This document shows, one piece after another, positions 23,607 through 35,014 of a stretch of DNA of 64,000 nucleotides. The DNA comes from Coremacera marginata (taxonomy: Eukaryota; Arthropoda; Insecta; Diptera; Sciomyzidae). The notes beneath the pieces are model-generated. The model saw nothing but the letters and a program-made list of their open reading frames with translations, made no database searches and had not been told where the DNA came from. Numbering within the stretch: position 1 is the first letter of the stretch; each line of letters starts with the position of its first letter. Both the position numbers and the translations under genes were made by a program. Location of the stretch: contig OU612045.1 in the NCBI GenBank assembly GCA_914767935.1, positions 27,374,290 to 27,438,289 of the forward strand, written 5' to 3'.

Positions 23607-24878
23607 ACACAGTTACAACATACATACAATTTTGCTGACATTGCTGCAGGTATAAAATGCTTTAAGTGCTTCAAAATATTTGAGAATTTAGCTTTACTTG
23701 TTCTTCATTTTAAATCTATTCATATTTTAACTACCAACAGTCAATACAGTGTCTAACAGTGTCGCCGTGTGGAAATTTATTGATCGCTTTCCAAAAATTG
23801 TTCAAATTGAAAATGATATTAACAAAATTACATAAATTTTTAATTGTAACAACATTTCGAGCTTGAAAAAAGACAACAAAATTTTATATGTGATATAAAA
23901 AACTTTAAATTCTTTTGATTAAACAGTTTAATGGTTAAGTATAGGTTCCTAGGTAAGTAATTAGGCATATTCAGAGTTGCTACTATTTTGCCAGTGTTTT
24001 GACAGATTTTTTGTTATATTTACAAAAAAATATTAAGAAATTTGGAGAAACGATTTCATAAAATCCCATTTTTGAGAAAATTCGGGATATCGTGGGGAAA
24101 AAAAGAATCGTTATTCCAGGAGAACGCAAAATTCGGAAAAGTTGAGACATTGCTCATTCGATCGGGCGAAAAATTGCGTGGATCTGGCAACCGACGCGGT
24201 GGCTCTAGGATCGGTACTTTTCGAGATATTTTCAACATACCTCGAAAAAGGAAAACCCACAAGCTTAATGTGGTAAAAATGCTGGAAACTCTATGCCGCA
24301 TAGTACATTTGACAAAAAGTTTTGTTAAATTGAAGAGAACAAAATAAAAATTTTTCAAAAATGCTTCGTAAAATTTCTAAATTTTTTTTGTTCCTATAAC
24401 AAAAACGCTTTGTAAGGGTTACAACATTTTTTTGATAAAATAATAAAAATACTTTGTTATGGTCACAACATTTTTTTTTAATATAACAAAAATGCTTTGT
24501 TAAGGTTACAAAACTTTTTTGTTAATGCAACAAAATTTTGCGTTTTAATAGCAAAAGTCTTTCGATGCCCGAACAAAATTATTGTTTACCTAACATAGCT
24601 TTTTCGTTAAAACCTATGTAATTAACATTCATAAATTAACAAAAAGTTACGTTGAATTGAACTTTTTTTTGTAAAATTTCAACTTGTTGAAATTTTGTTA
24701 AAACAACAATTTATGTGGTTAGAAATACATAATTTTTTGTTATCATTTCATGATGTTAAAATAACAAAATTAGCTTTGTTGTCATAACAAAAAACTAGGT
24801 TGGATCAAAAATAACGAAATTTTTTGTTATGCTAACCTACTTTTTTGTTAATTTAAGATACATTTTTTTTTCGGTGTA

Positions 24879-27461
24879 AAGGGATCAAATAAATGAGTTG
24901 ATTCTATTACTTTATACTCTTTAACATTGCTTCTGCATAAACCTAACCGCCATCTGCCACCTTTCTGTGACATCGATATTCTGTGTGCGACTGGCTATTT
25001 ATCAAAAGTCTAATAATTTTTGCCTTACCTGCAGCTCAATACCTTTCCAATGATATATCAAGTGATGGTGTAGTGTTTGTAGAAAAGTGAACAATTAGGA
25101 TTTCAATATTTGAATATAATTTATGATTTATTCTTTGTTAACTTTTTCAAAAGAACATTACAAGACCAACTTTAATAAATTGCAATAAAAAACTAGCTTG
25201 ACAACATATTGTTAAACATTTGCATGTGTAACTTTGTAGTTCAACTCTTCTTTTTACCTTTTCACCAACTCTTGTAGGTCATCCTTCTTGGTGAGAGAGA
25301 ATAGTTATCAGTTTTGTAGTCCAAGGCGAGGGGGGGGGGGGGGAGGGGGGCGGGGATGAAACAACTTTAAGAGCTTATTTTCATTATTTTTCCATAGCTA
25401 AAATTCTCCAAGGGTGGGCTAAAGTCCTTTGAGCCCGTATGTAGATCCACCACTGCCTGGCACTGCGATCGGGTTGTAGAATTCCGCTAAATGTAGGAAA
25501 GCTTAAGTTCGGATCAGACAACGTCTGCCGAGTCTGCTTGTAATATATAAATAACTAAACAAATAACACAAATAAATTGGAAAAATGTATGCGATGAATT
25601 GAACATTCAGCTAATCGGTTAATTTTCAGTAAGCGGAATTCCTAACTGGCTTAGAGGTATTCAGGGGTACCCTTACTTTTAACTTTAATTTTTTTTCTAT
25701 TTTTTTTTTTTTAATATTTTTAAACTATCTTTAAATTTCAAGTCGATCTGAACAAAATTGATTGAGATATGAGCGTTGAAAAAGAAGAATCCGTTGCAGA
25801 ATCAACTGAAGTTGAAACTTAAAACGCTTTTGCAATTTTTTTAAATCAGTGTCAAAAATAAATCAAAACTAGTAAGCTAATCTTTCTGAAATTTTCAATG
25901 TATAAAAATGTAGAGTATAAGTGTTCGGTATTCTTTTTCGATAAAAAAAGTTTTCGATAAAAAACGACCGTTTATTTAGGGAAAATTGAACCATTAACTT
26001 TAACTATACTTCATTTTGTCAAAAACGCATATTATGTAAAATGCATCAATCAAACACTAGTTTATATTTTTATTTAACTACTCCATTGAAATTTTTGTTT
26101 TTTAAAATAATTCGGTTCGCCACAATATTTTCCACAGCAAAACGCAAAAATAAAAACACTATTTTTTACGGCCATTTGTAACAAAACTATGCAATACTCT
26201 TAAATGAAAAATTAACTGGAAGTTTGTTCAATGTAAGTATTTTAAAATCGTTTGAAAAGTTGACCTATTTTCTTGCGCTGCAAGTAGGGGTTAAGATAAC
26301 TCGTAAGTCTATTTCTATGAGCCAAAAAGCTGACATCAAGAAATTAGCTTCGCATTAAAAAAAAAAAAAAATAAAAGAACTTACTATATAAGTCTCGATA
26401 ACTATGTATAAATATGTTTATCTTTTAAAAATCTTTGTTTTCATTAGTTTACTAAAATAGTTACTTGTCGTCCTACTTAATATTGAGCGATTAAATCAAT
26501 TTAGTGTGTTTAGAATCAAAATAAATAAAATATCATTAACTATTTTAACTTCGATTGTTGAAATCGATTAAGATATTTGGAAAGTTCTTGGGCATTCAGA
26601 AATCATTAAGGAAAATGAAAAAGCAAATAGCTCCTATTTTGCTTCAACAAATTTTACCTGTCAATACTGTCTACGGCTTTGATTCCCGGTATTCAACTCA
26701 ATAATTTTATTCCAAAGTTAAATAGTTATATAATGTAAAATCTATTTTGATTGCATATGAAACTATGATCAAAGTTATTTATGAAATCCATGGATCTTGA
26801 TAAGTTCATGTAGAAGCTTAGATATTCAACCTCCCTGTATAAATATTTATTTATTTAAAATTATCAAAATGTATGCATTCCAGGTGTTCACATTTTTTTA
26901 TATATTTTACTTTCATTTTACACGAATGTTTTAACAAAGTTAGGCTGTGAAAAATAATATTCGGCGTCACAAAACTCTCAGGTTATCAGGTACTCAAAAA
27001 AATGTTTTTTTAGAGTAATTATTTTTTTAACGGAACTCCTCCAGAACCAAAAAAAGCTATCGACGCCACTGATTATATCTCATAGTGGAATAAGGTTAGT
27101 ATGCTATGATTTAGCTTTTGGTTTAAATTTAGTAAAAATAATAAAAAAACAAAAATAATTTGACTTCCGATCTGACTGAGATTGAAACCTGGGATGCCTA
27201 GAGTTTATTTTGTTAGTGACCTATCTACCCATTACCACCTCGCAACGTTAATTTCACATAAACGTACATCACCGGCCTTTTGTATTTACTTCTGTGGTCT
27301 TTTATAAAGAAAACTCTATGGTGATGCAGCTGCAACGTGACTGATTTAATTTTTTTATAGAAACTTGCCGTAGTTAATAGCAACTTGAAGACATGATAAG
27401 TACCAGTTACATTTTTATTTGATGTTGTTTTTTTAATTTAATTTTTTTGTTTTAAACCCGC
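24879..27461. other. Non-coding A/T-rich DNA
   Basis: Intron-like sequence without recognised genes or transposon ends. It contains a strong G tract at 25330-25355. Confidence 0.5.
25330..25355 (+). repeat. G-rich tract (G14-A-G6-C-G4)
   Basis: An almost pure run of G in otherwise A/T-rich DNA. It can be drawn as a G-quadruplex on this strand. Confidence 0.85.
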
Positions 27462-27519
27462 AACATCAGTAGATACAATATAGCGATTCTGGCTCAGGTG
27501 GAGCGGTGGAGCAAGCTGA

Positions 27520-27527
27520 TGACGTCA
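27520..27527. promoter_or_regulatory. TGACGTCA (CRE/ATF-type) site, left arm outer
   Basis: Perfect palindromic CRE octamer. Its mirror copy is at 31866-31873. Confidence 0.6.
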
Positions 27528-27574
27528 CTCTGGCCCAGCGCCATCTTGTGGGGGCTTTTTGCTAAAATGTGTAA

Positions 27575-27780
27575 AGGTGCATGTCTTTGCTAAAAGCTAT
27601 TATGGTGTATGTCTTTGCTAAAAGCTATTATGGTGTATGTCTTTGCTAAAAGCTATTATGGTGTATGTCTTTGCTTTATTTATATTTTTAAATTAACAAG
27701 TTTGGTGTATGTCTTTGCTAAAAAGCTATTATGGTGTATGTCTTTGCTAAAAGCTATTATGGTGTATGTCTTTGCTTTTA
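27575..27780. repeat. 28-bp tandem repeat near tip of left palindrome arm
   Basis: Six or so copies of gctattatggtgtatgtctt plus GCTAAAA, interrupted once by a T/A-rich piece (27677-27702). The mirror array is at 31613-31818. Confidence 0.9.
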
Positions 27781-28245
27781 AGCGTTAGTCATAATTTCAT
27801 ACACTACATTATAGGTAGTGGTAGTCAAGCGAGTTCTTATCAGTGTTTGCATGTTTTGTTTTTCTTAACCCTCGAATACCTAATAGCAATGACTCAAATC
27901 CTGAGTAACGAGCTTAGCTGAAATGATATGACTTGCTATATGAAAATATATATATTAATATGGATTGAAGCAATTTAGGTACGGCGAAGGTTGAAGGGTT
28001 AAAGAATTGTTTATAAATTTATCATAATGGTGCTAAGTATTAGGTGCGAGTATTAGATTTGTATAAGTAGTTTAAGAATTGGATGACAACCATTTGAAAC
28101 ATAGGCGTATATAAATATCCATTCGTCAGCTGGGGGACATCGGGGTAACAAGCCCCCGCGTAATAACCACCGACCAAGTCACTTACACCCAGCAACTTCT
28201 CCGCCGCTGTATTTTATTTTAAGTAAACGAAATACATAGCAACCA

Positions 28246-28275
28246 GGAAGAATCAAGAAGTTTCTAGAAGCTTCG
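28246..28275. promoter_or_regulatory. Heat-shock element 1, left arm
   Basis: Four contiguous perfect 5-bp units at 28256-28275, AGAAG-TTTCT-AGAAG-CTTCG (nGAAn/nTTCn alternating). They are preceded in phase by GGAAG-AATCA (28246-28255). This is the binding arrangement for heat-shock factor trimers. The mirror copy is at 31118-31137. Confidence 0.75.
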
Positions 28276-28341
28276 AGATGCAGAAACGTCGAGAACATTT
28301 TAGAAGCTGACTTATGTCATTGTATGCCGAAGCGAATGGCG

Positions 28342-28393
28342 TGAGAGAGAAAGGGAGGGAGAGAATTTGATAGTAAGAGAGAGAAAGGGAGAT
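28342..28393. promoter_or_regulatory. GA-rich tracts (GAGA-factor type), left arm
   Basis: Two GAGAGA tracts (gtgagagagaaagggaggg and taagagagagaaagggag) lie between the two heat-shock elements. GAGA sites accompany heat-shock elements in fly hsp promoters. The mirror copy is at 31000-31051. Confidence 0.6.
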
Positions 28394-28455
28394 AGCAAAT
28401 AGCGCGATCCTATACAAATAATACTTCAGAATCAACCTAACCTAAGCCAATGCCA

Positions 28456-28485
28456 AGAAGAGACAGGAAGTTTCTAGAAGCTTCG
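28456..28485. promoter_or_regulatory. Heat-shock element 2, left arm
   Basis: GGAAG-TTTCT-AGAAG-CTTCG at 28466-28485, preceded in phase by AGAAG-AGACA. It lies in a ~76-bp direct duplication of the HSE 1 region (28255-28330 versus 28466-28541). The mirror copy is at 30908-30927. Confidence 0.75.
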
Positions 28486-28540
28486 AGATGCAGAAACGTC
28501 GAGAACATTTTAGAAGTCGACTTATGTTATTGTATGCCGA

Positions 28541-28548
28541 TGACGTCA
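28541..28548. promoter_or_regulatory. TGACGTCA (CRE/ATF-type) site, left arm inner
   Basis: Second perfect CRE octamer of the arm, directly after the HSE 2 duplication. The mirror copy is at 30845-30852. Confidence 0.6.
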
Positions 28549-28885
28549 CCCATACCCATCCTGGTACGGATTTTAATTTTATTTAATTTCAATTTCAATA
28601 CTAATTTCAAGGTTAAAGTGATAAGAGCCAAGCTTCATAGTAAGCACACTCATAACCCGCAAGTTCAAGATAAGGCAGCAATGGACAAGTTCAAACATGT
28701 TTTTTTTTTTTTTGTGTTACTTCTAAAATAAATAAACATTTTTTGCGGTCAAGTGCAAGGGCAAAAAAAGAAGATAAGAATTTAAAGTTGATATGTCAAA
28801 AACTAAGCTAAGCTAACCTAAGCTAATATAAGCTAAGGCTGCGTTCATAGTGAACGCCCATAATCGGCTGCTTTTTTATAATGGT

Positions 28886-29027
28886 TCTTGTTGTTGTTGT
28901 TCTTACTGTTGCTATTGTTGTTCTTACTGATGTTGGTGTTGTTGTTGTTGTTCTTGTTGTTGTTCTTACTGTTGTTGTTGTTGTTGTTGTTCTTACTCTT
29001 GTTGTTGTGGTTGTTGTTGTTGTTGAT
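28886..29027. repeat. (GTT)n-rich microsatellite in left arm
   Basis: Interrupted GTT/CTT array. The mirrored CAA array is at 30366-30507. The long valine- or threonine-rich frames over it are artefacts. Confidence 0.9.
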
Positions 29028-29519
29028 GAGGCTGTTTTACTAATAATAAAAATAGGCAATCTAAAGTTACTAAATAAATAGCTAAACTTCTTTATTAAAA
29101 TATTATTTATATTAATTACACTACATTTTGAGCTCAATTTGGTCACATCTGTTGATAACCAAGATAAGCTATGGAAGCTAGTACAATTACGGACCATCTC
29201 AAGTCAAATATGTTGAAGAACTATCACCCAACACAACATTTATCTTACTATGACAATGGACGACACGGTTGCAAGCAGTTTTTAAAGGTAAACCAATCGG
29301 CCAAACGGTTACATGGTAAATTTTGACATATATCAAGGCAAGAACCCACGTTGTACCAATCCATATGATGAACGATTCGGAAAATGTGCAGTACCACTTA
29401 TAACTATGATCGATGACTTTCAGATAATTTGAAAGGCCTTATTGAATATTTCATTCATATTGAATTATTGTTTGATTGATTATCGATATTGTGATTGATT
29501 GATTGATTATCGATCAGTT

Positions 29520-29880
29520 TAAGCAGGTAGCTGTTGAACAGTACAGATCATTTTAGCCGGTAGCTGTTGAACAGTACAGACCAGTTTTAGCAGGTAGCTG
29601 TTGAACAGTACAGACCAGTTTTAGCCGGTAGCTGTAGAACAGTACAGACCAGTTTTAGCAGTTGCTGTTGATCAGTACAGACCAGTTTAGCAGATAACTG
29701 CTAAAACTGATCTGTACTATTCAACAGCTACCGGCTAAAACTGGTCTGTACTATTCAACAGCTAACTGCTAAAACTGGTCTGTACTGTTCAACAGCTACC
29801 TGCTAAAACTGGTCTGTACTGTTCTACATCTACCAGCTAAAATGGTCTGTACTGTTCAACAGCTACTTGCTTAAACTGAT
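29520..29880. repeat. ~36-bp repeats at the palindrome centre
   Basis: Copies of gtagctgttgaacagtacag plus ACCAGTTTTAGCAG run rightward to about 29700, then switch to the opposite strand to about 29880. Copies differ from each other, so pairing at the very centre is imperfect. Confidence 0.9.
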
Positions 29881-30844
29881 CGATAATCAATCAATCAATC
29901 ACAATATCGATAATCAATCAAACAATAATTCAATATGAATGAAATATTCAATAAGGCCTTTCAAATCATCTGAAAGTCATCGATCATAGTTATAAGTGGT
30001 ACTGCACATTTTCCGAATCGTTCATCATATGGATTGGTACAACGTGGGTTCTTGCCTTGATATATGTCAAAATTTACCATGTAACCGTTTGGCCGATTGG
30101 TTTACCTTTAAAAACTGCTTGCAACCGTGTCGTCCATTGTCATAGTAAGATAAATGTTGTGTTGGGTGATAGTTCTTCAACATATTTGACTTGAGATGGT
30201 CCGTAATTGTACTAGCTTCCATAGCTTATCTTGGTTATCAACAGATGTGACCAAATTGAGCTCAAAATGTAGTGTAATTAATATAAATAATATTTTAATA
30301 AAGAAGTTTAGCTATTTATTTAGTAACTTTAGATTGCCTATTTTTATTATTAGTAAAACAGCCTCATCAACAACAACAACAACCACAACAACAAGAGTAA
30401 GAACAACAACAACAACAACAACAGTAAGAACAACAACAAGAACAACAACAACAACACCAACATCAGTAAGAACAACAATAGCAACAGTAAGAACAACAAC
30501 AACAAGAACCATTATAAAAAAGCAGCCGATTATGGGCGTTCACTATGAACGCAGCCTTAGCTTATATTAGCTTAGGTTAGCTTAGCTTAGTTTTTGACAT
30601 ATCAACTTTAAATTCTTATCTTCTTTTTTTGCCCTTGCACTTGACCGCAAAAATTGTTTATTTATTTTAGAAGTAACACAAAAAAAAAAAAAACATGTTT
30701 GAACTTGTCCATTGCTGCCTTATCTTGAACTTGCGGGTTATGAGTGTGCTTACTATGAAGCTTGGCTCTTATCACTTTAACCTTGAAATTAGTATTGAAA
30801 TTGAAATTAAATAAAATTAAAATCCGTACCAGGATGGGTATGGG

Positions 30845-31137
30845 TGACGTCATCGGCATACAATAACATAAGTCGACTTCTAAAATGTTCTCGACGTTTC
30901 TGCATCTCGAAGCTTCTAGAAACTTCCTGTCTCTTCTTGGCATTGGCTTAGGTTAGGTTGATTCTGAAGTATTATTTGTATAGGATCGCGCTATTTGCTA
31001 TCTCCCTTTCTCTCTCTTACTATCAAATTCTCTCCCTCCCTTTCTCTCTCACGCCATTCGCTTCGGCATACAATGACATAAGTCAGCTTCTAAAATGTTC
31101 TCGACGTTTCTGCATCTCGAAGCTTCTAGAAACTTCT
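30845..31137. promoter_or_regulatory. Right-arm CRE/HSE/GAGA/HSE module
   Basis: Mirror image of the left module: TGACGTCA at 30845-30852, HSE at 30908-30927, CT-rich tracts at 31000-31051 and HSE at 31118-31137. Spacing is identical to the left arm. The outer CRE follows at 31866-31873. Confidence 0.75.
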
Positions 31138-31931
31138 TGATTCTTCCTGGTTGCTATGTATTTCGTTTACTTAAAATAAAATACAGCGGCGGAGAAGTTG
31201 CTGGGTGTAAGTGACTTGGCCGGTGGTTATTACGCGGGGGCTTGTTACCCCGATGTCCCCCAGCTGACGAATGGATATTTATATACGCCTATGTTTCAAA
31301 TGGTTGTCATCCAATTCTTAAACTACTTATACAAATCTAATACTCGCACCTAATACTTAGCACCATTATGATAAATTTATAAACAATTCTTTAACCCTTC
31401 AACCTTCGCCGTACCTAAATTGCTTCAATCCATATTAATATATATATTTTCATATAGCAAGTCATATCATTTCAGCTAAGCTCGTTACTCAGGATTTGAG
31501 TCATTGCTATTAGGTATTCGAGGGTTAAGAAAAACAAAACATGCAAACACTGATAAGAACTCGCTTGACTACCACTACCTATAATGTAGTGTATGAAATT
31601 ATGACTAACGCTTAAAAGCAAAGACATACACCATAATAGCTTTTAGCAAAGACATACACCATAATAGCTTTTTAGCAAAGACATACACCAAACTTGTTAA
31701 TTTAAAAATATAAATAAAGCAAAGACATACACCATAATAGCTTTTAGCAAAGACATACACCATAATAGCTTTTAGCAAAGACATACACCATAATAGCTTT
31801 TAGCAAAGACATGCACCTTTACACATTTTAGCAAAAAGCCCCCACAAGATGGCGCTGGGCCAGAGTGACGTCATCAGCTTGCTCCACCGCTCCACCTGAG
31901 CCAGAATCGCTATATTGTATCTACTAACATC

Positions 31932-34900
31932 CTATCAGAAAACATGAAGACTATATTTAATATTGAAATAATTATACTGAAAGCCCTGTGAATCAAAAAT
32001 TGACGAAAAATTATACAAAAAATATCACGTTGACTTTTCAAAATATTCTAAGCGAATCCATTAAAGTAAAATTATTTATTTATTAGATAAGTACCCGTAA
32101 GTGTTTAAGTATGAATTAGAAAAAATATTTTGCTTTGATAATCTAAAAGCACCTTAAACTTTTATCTAAAAAAGTTTTTTATACTAATAAGTTTAATTTT
32201 TCAGACCTTAATTTTTTCTTTACCGCTAATCTTTAGCATTTATCACTCTATCTGTTAGGCATATTTTGACATTTATTGATTAACTTAGTTTCTCATCCAA
32301 AATCTCGCACTAACTTACTTACTAACTTGGTCTTCAGCGAAGTTCTTATAAAAATAATTCTTAAGTTATAAAAAACAACCTGTTATGTCTGCCATTATAT
32401 AAAATTCAATTAATTTTCCCTATAAATATGTCCCCAATGCGCTGCCAGCTTGCAGTGCTTAAAACTTTACCCTGGCGTATGAGCAACATTTACTTGTATT
32501 TAAAATTTACTTTTCATCCAACTGGGTACGCAGCAGAAGATGGAGAACTTTTGCAAAAGCTTGTTTCATGAAATTAAAACAACAAACATTAAGCATGATT
32601 TCACTAGTTATACTAATTATGCAACTTTTAATCCCTAAGCGACTAATCCTTGACGCTGACTTGATGCTGACTGTTTGCTAAGCTGCAGCTGAAACTAGAG
32701 CTGCCTTGACGTGCTGTCTACGCTGGAGTTGAAGGTGCTAAAGACAGTAGCGGGCATCCTTGCAGAGCAATCAAAACGCATGAAAAACTTTTGGTTAAAA
32801 AAAAAATAAATACAAAACAACGCTAAAACCGGGAAGCTGGTTGCGGGAAAAGCATAACGATTATCTTCATCCCCAGTTCACATTAATTATGCGCGCAGCT
32901 AGTCAGCAGCAAGAATGCGAGCGAAAAGCTAAAAGTTGCTAGAGACTGAGTTGCGGAAGACAAAATCTTTGAAAGATTTTTGCAAAGTTTTATGGCTAAC
33001 ATAAAGCTGAGAATTTGGCACAGAAATAAGTAGACATTTTTAGTTTTTGTTCTACGCAAAGCTGCGCAAAATTTGCTGCAGCTGCAAATTTTTCAAAAGT
33101 TTTTGATTATCAACAAGCTTTCAAGCTAAATTCGGAATATTATTTTGAGTTTTTCAAGCTAATTCTAGCGAAAAGCATGCCAAGAATGTGCTTTTATGTA
33201 GGAAGTGGAGAAGGGGGGAGAGAGACGTTAAATGGTAGCTAGTGGATGGTAAGGAGGAACCTTAAGACTGCCGTTATAAATCGTTGTTAAGCAGCTGAAG
33301 TTGGGATATAACAATAACAACAACAATAAAGCAGTTTAAGTAAAAAAAAAAAATGAAAGACAAAAGGCGGAATAATAAGCAGCAATAAAATAAGACAAGC
33401 CAACCAAAGAAGAGAAGAGATATGTTGAGATGAGAAGAGGAATAAGAAAAGAAAAAAAATGAAGCTATACAAAAAACAGGAAGCAGCGCGAAGATTAAAG
33501 GTTATTCATGAGCATGGCAACGGGGACAATTGTTCAGGTTTTTGGTGTTGTTGTTCATTTATAGTTGTTGCTTTTTAGTTTTTCTTATTGTTACTGCGCT
33601 GGCTGTGTCACAAGTGGACCATTAATAGGCTTTAGCAGGTGCTAATGTCCTCAGCTCATTATTAGACGCTCAAACTGCGTTGGCGTAAGTGTCTGCGTTG
33701 TCTGTATTGTATCATTGTTACTTTTTCTCTTGTTGCTTCCTGCACTTTTTGTTTTTTTTTTTTCACCTTTTAAGAATTCATTTCTGTGTGATTTTCTGTT
33801 TAAGAAGTAAAGCATCAAATTGCAGCTTAACTATTGCGAGCTTAAACAAAAAGCTTTTTAGCTGCTTAAGAATAAAAGCTACGAGCAAATATGCCAAGTT
33901 TTTTAAACAGAAATAAAAGTAAAGTTTTTAGAAGCTAAAGTTTCGCTATAAAATTATAGCGATCTTTGTAGATATTTTTCTGAAAGAATTTAAATATTTT
34001 TAAAAGTTTATCAAAATAAACCTCTGAATTTTATGAATTCTCTATCAGAGACTTTCAATGTCTTCAATATTTTTTTACACTTATTAATTTTAAACTAATT
34101 CAAAGAACATGGAAGCCTTTTAAAAGATTTTTTAAGTTTTTTTTTTAACTATTTTAAGTTTTTGAATTGTTGAAGATTCTTGTTGAAGAGATTTTTAATA
34201 TACTAAAAAGCTTTTAAAAGTTGAGATTTCTTTGAAAATTTTTGGAAGCTCTTAAATTTTAAACAATTTTTAAAAGCTTTTACAAGTTTAATGAACGCTT
34301 TTTAGTCATTTTAAAATTTATAAGTTATGATCTAAGCAAACATGCCTTTTCGGCTCGAATAAAAGTAAACTTTTTATGAATTAAGTTTTATAAAATATTT
34401 TTTTATATATAAACTTATAATCAAATTCGAATTTTCTCAAAAAAATTTTTTTTTGGTTATTTTGCAGGAAAATTAAAGTATTTTTAAAAGTATATCAAAA
34501 CACCTCTCTGAATTTTATGTATTCTTTATCGGAGATTTTCAATGTCTTTACATTTTTTTCATTTATTCAAAGCTAATCAAAACTCATTTATTTCAAGCTA
34601 ATTAAATGACCTTGCAAGCTTCTTAAAAAATTTTAAAACATTTTTAAAGCTATTTTAAAATTTTGAGTTTTCCAATTCTAGCAGAGATTTTTTAGATTTT
34701 TTAAAATCTTTCCGAAAGCTTTTTACAAGCTTTTAAAAAATTTTCCAAAAGCTTTTTATAAGTTCTTTGGAAACTCTTTTAAAATACTCTTTAAATTTTG
34801 AAATTTTTTAAAATCTTTTGGCAAGTTTTATTATAGCCTTTTAGTTGCTGTCAGTTTAGTTCAAAGTTTTTCTACTGGAATTAAAAAAGTTCTTCAAAAT

Positions 34901-35014
34901 GTAAAGTTTTATTAAATTTTCCGTGGATTAATTTTAATTTAATTTAATTTAAAAGTTTAATTTTTTGGTTAATGTGGTGTAAAAATTAAACAAAATTAAA
35001 AGTGTTATGTCTTA
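31932..35014. other. Non-coding DNA, increasingly low complexity
   Basis: Intron-like DNA. From about 33900 it becomes dominated by degenerate phrases of TTTTAAAAGCTTTTGAAAG type, which continue beyond 35176 to about 35950. No gene recognised. Confidence 0.5.

Larger units (their letters stand above)
21654..24876. mobile_element. TA-flanked element with CACCG ends and AACAAAAATTTTTGTT arms
   Basis: It begins CACCGAAAAAAA at 21654 and ends TTTTTTTTCGGTG at 24876, with TA on each side (21652-21653 and 24877-24878). The outer arms (about 21680-22170 and 24320-24850) are dense with short inverted phrases of the type TTAACAAAAATTTTTGTTAA in many variants. The interior has remnants of a spliced gene (22261-23606) and a nested repeat (22373-23308). 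No transposase is recognisable. The family is unknown to me. Confidence 0.75.
27468..31925. mobile_element. Giant foldback element: 4.46-kb near-perfect palindrome
   Basis: Each base at position x in the left arm pairs with the base at 59393-x in the right arm with almost no exceptions, from 27468/31925 to near the centre at 29696. Arms are about 2.2 kb. The ends read AGTAGATACAATATAGCG and its complement. A 6-bp direct repeat AACATC flanks it (27462-27467 and 31926-31931). Arms differ at several bases, for example 28173/31220, 28739/30654 and 29426/29967. The tips carry a 28-bp tandem repeat, and the centre carries about ten copies of a ~36-bp repeat. No transposase is encoded. The 93- and 124-codon frames present in both arms are low-complexity or unsupported. 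Confidence 0.95.

Noticed and set aside
24042..24358. Overlapping 100-codon frames on both strands inside the CACCG element
   Set aside because: The two frames are shadows of each other, neither shows a domain, and both run into the repeat arms.
28823..30570. Identical 124-codon Thr-rich frames and 93-codon frames in both palindrome arms
   Set aside because: Identity follows from the palindrome. The sequence is a GTT/CAA microsatellite or has no domain, start context or neighbours to support a gene.
27468..31925. Palindrome as an assembly or library artefact
   Set aside because: A 6-bp duplication of flanking DNA and base differences between arms are not expected from a folded-back read.
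27468..31925. CRISPR array reading of the spaced repeats
   Set aside because: The repeats are direct tandem units without unique spacers, in a eukaryotic transposon context.
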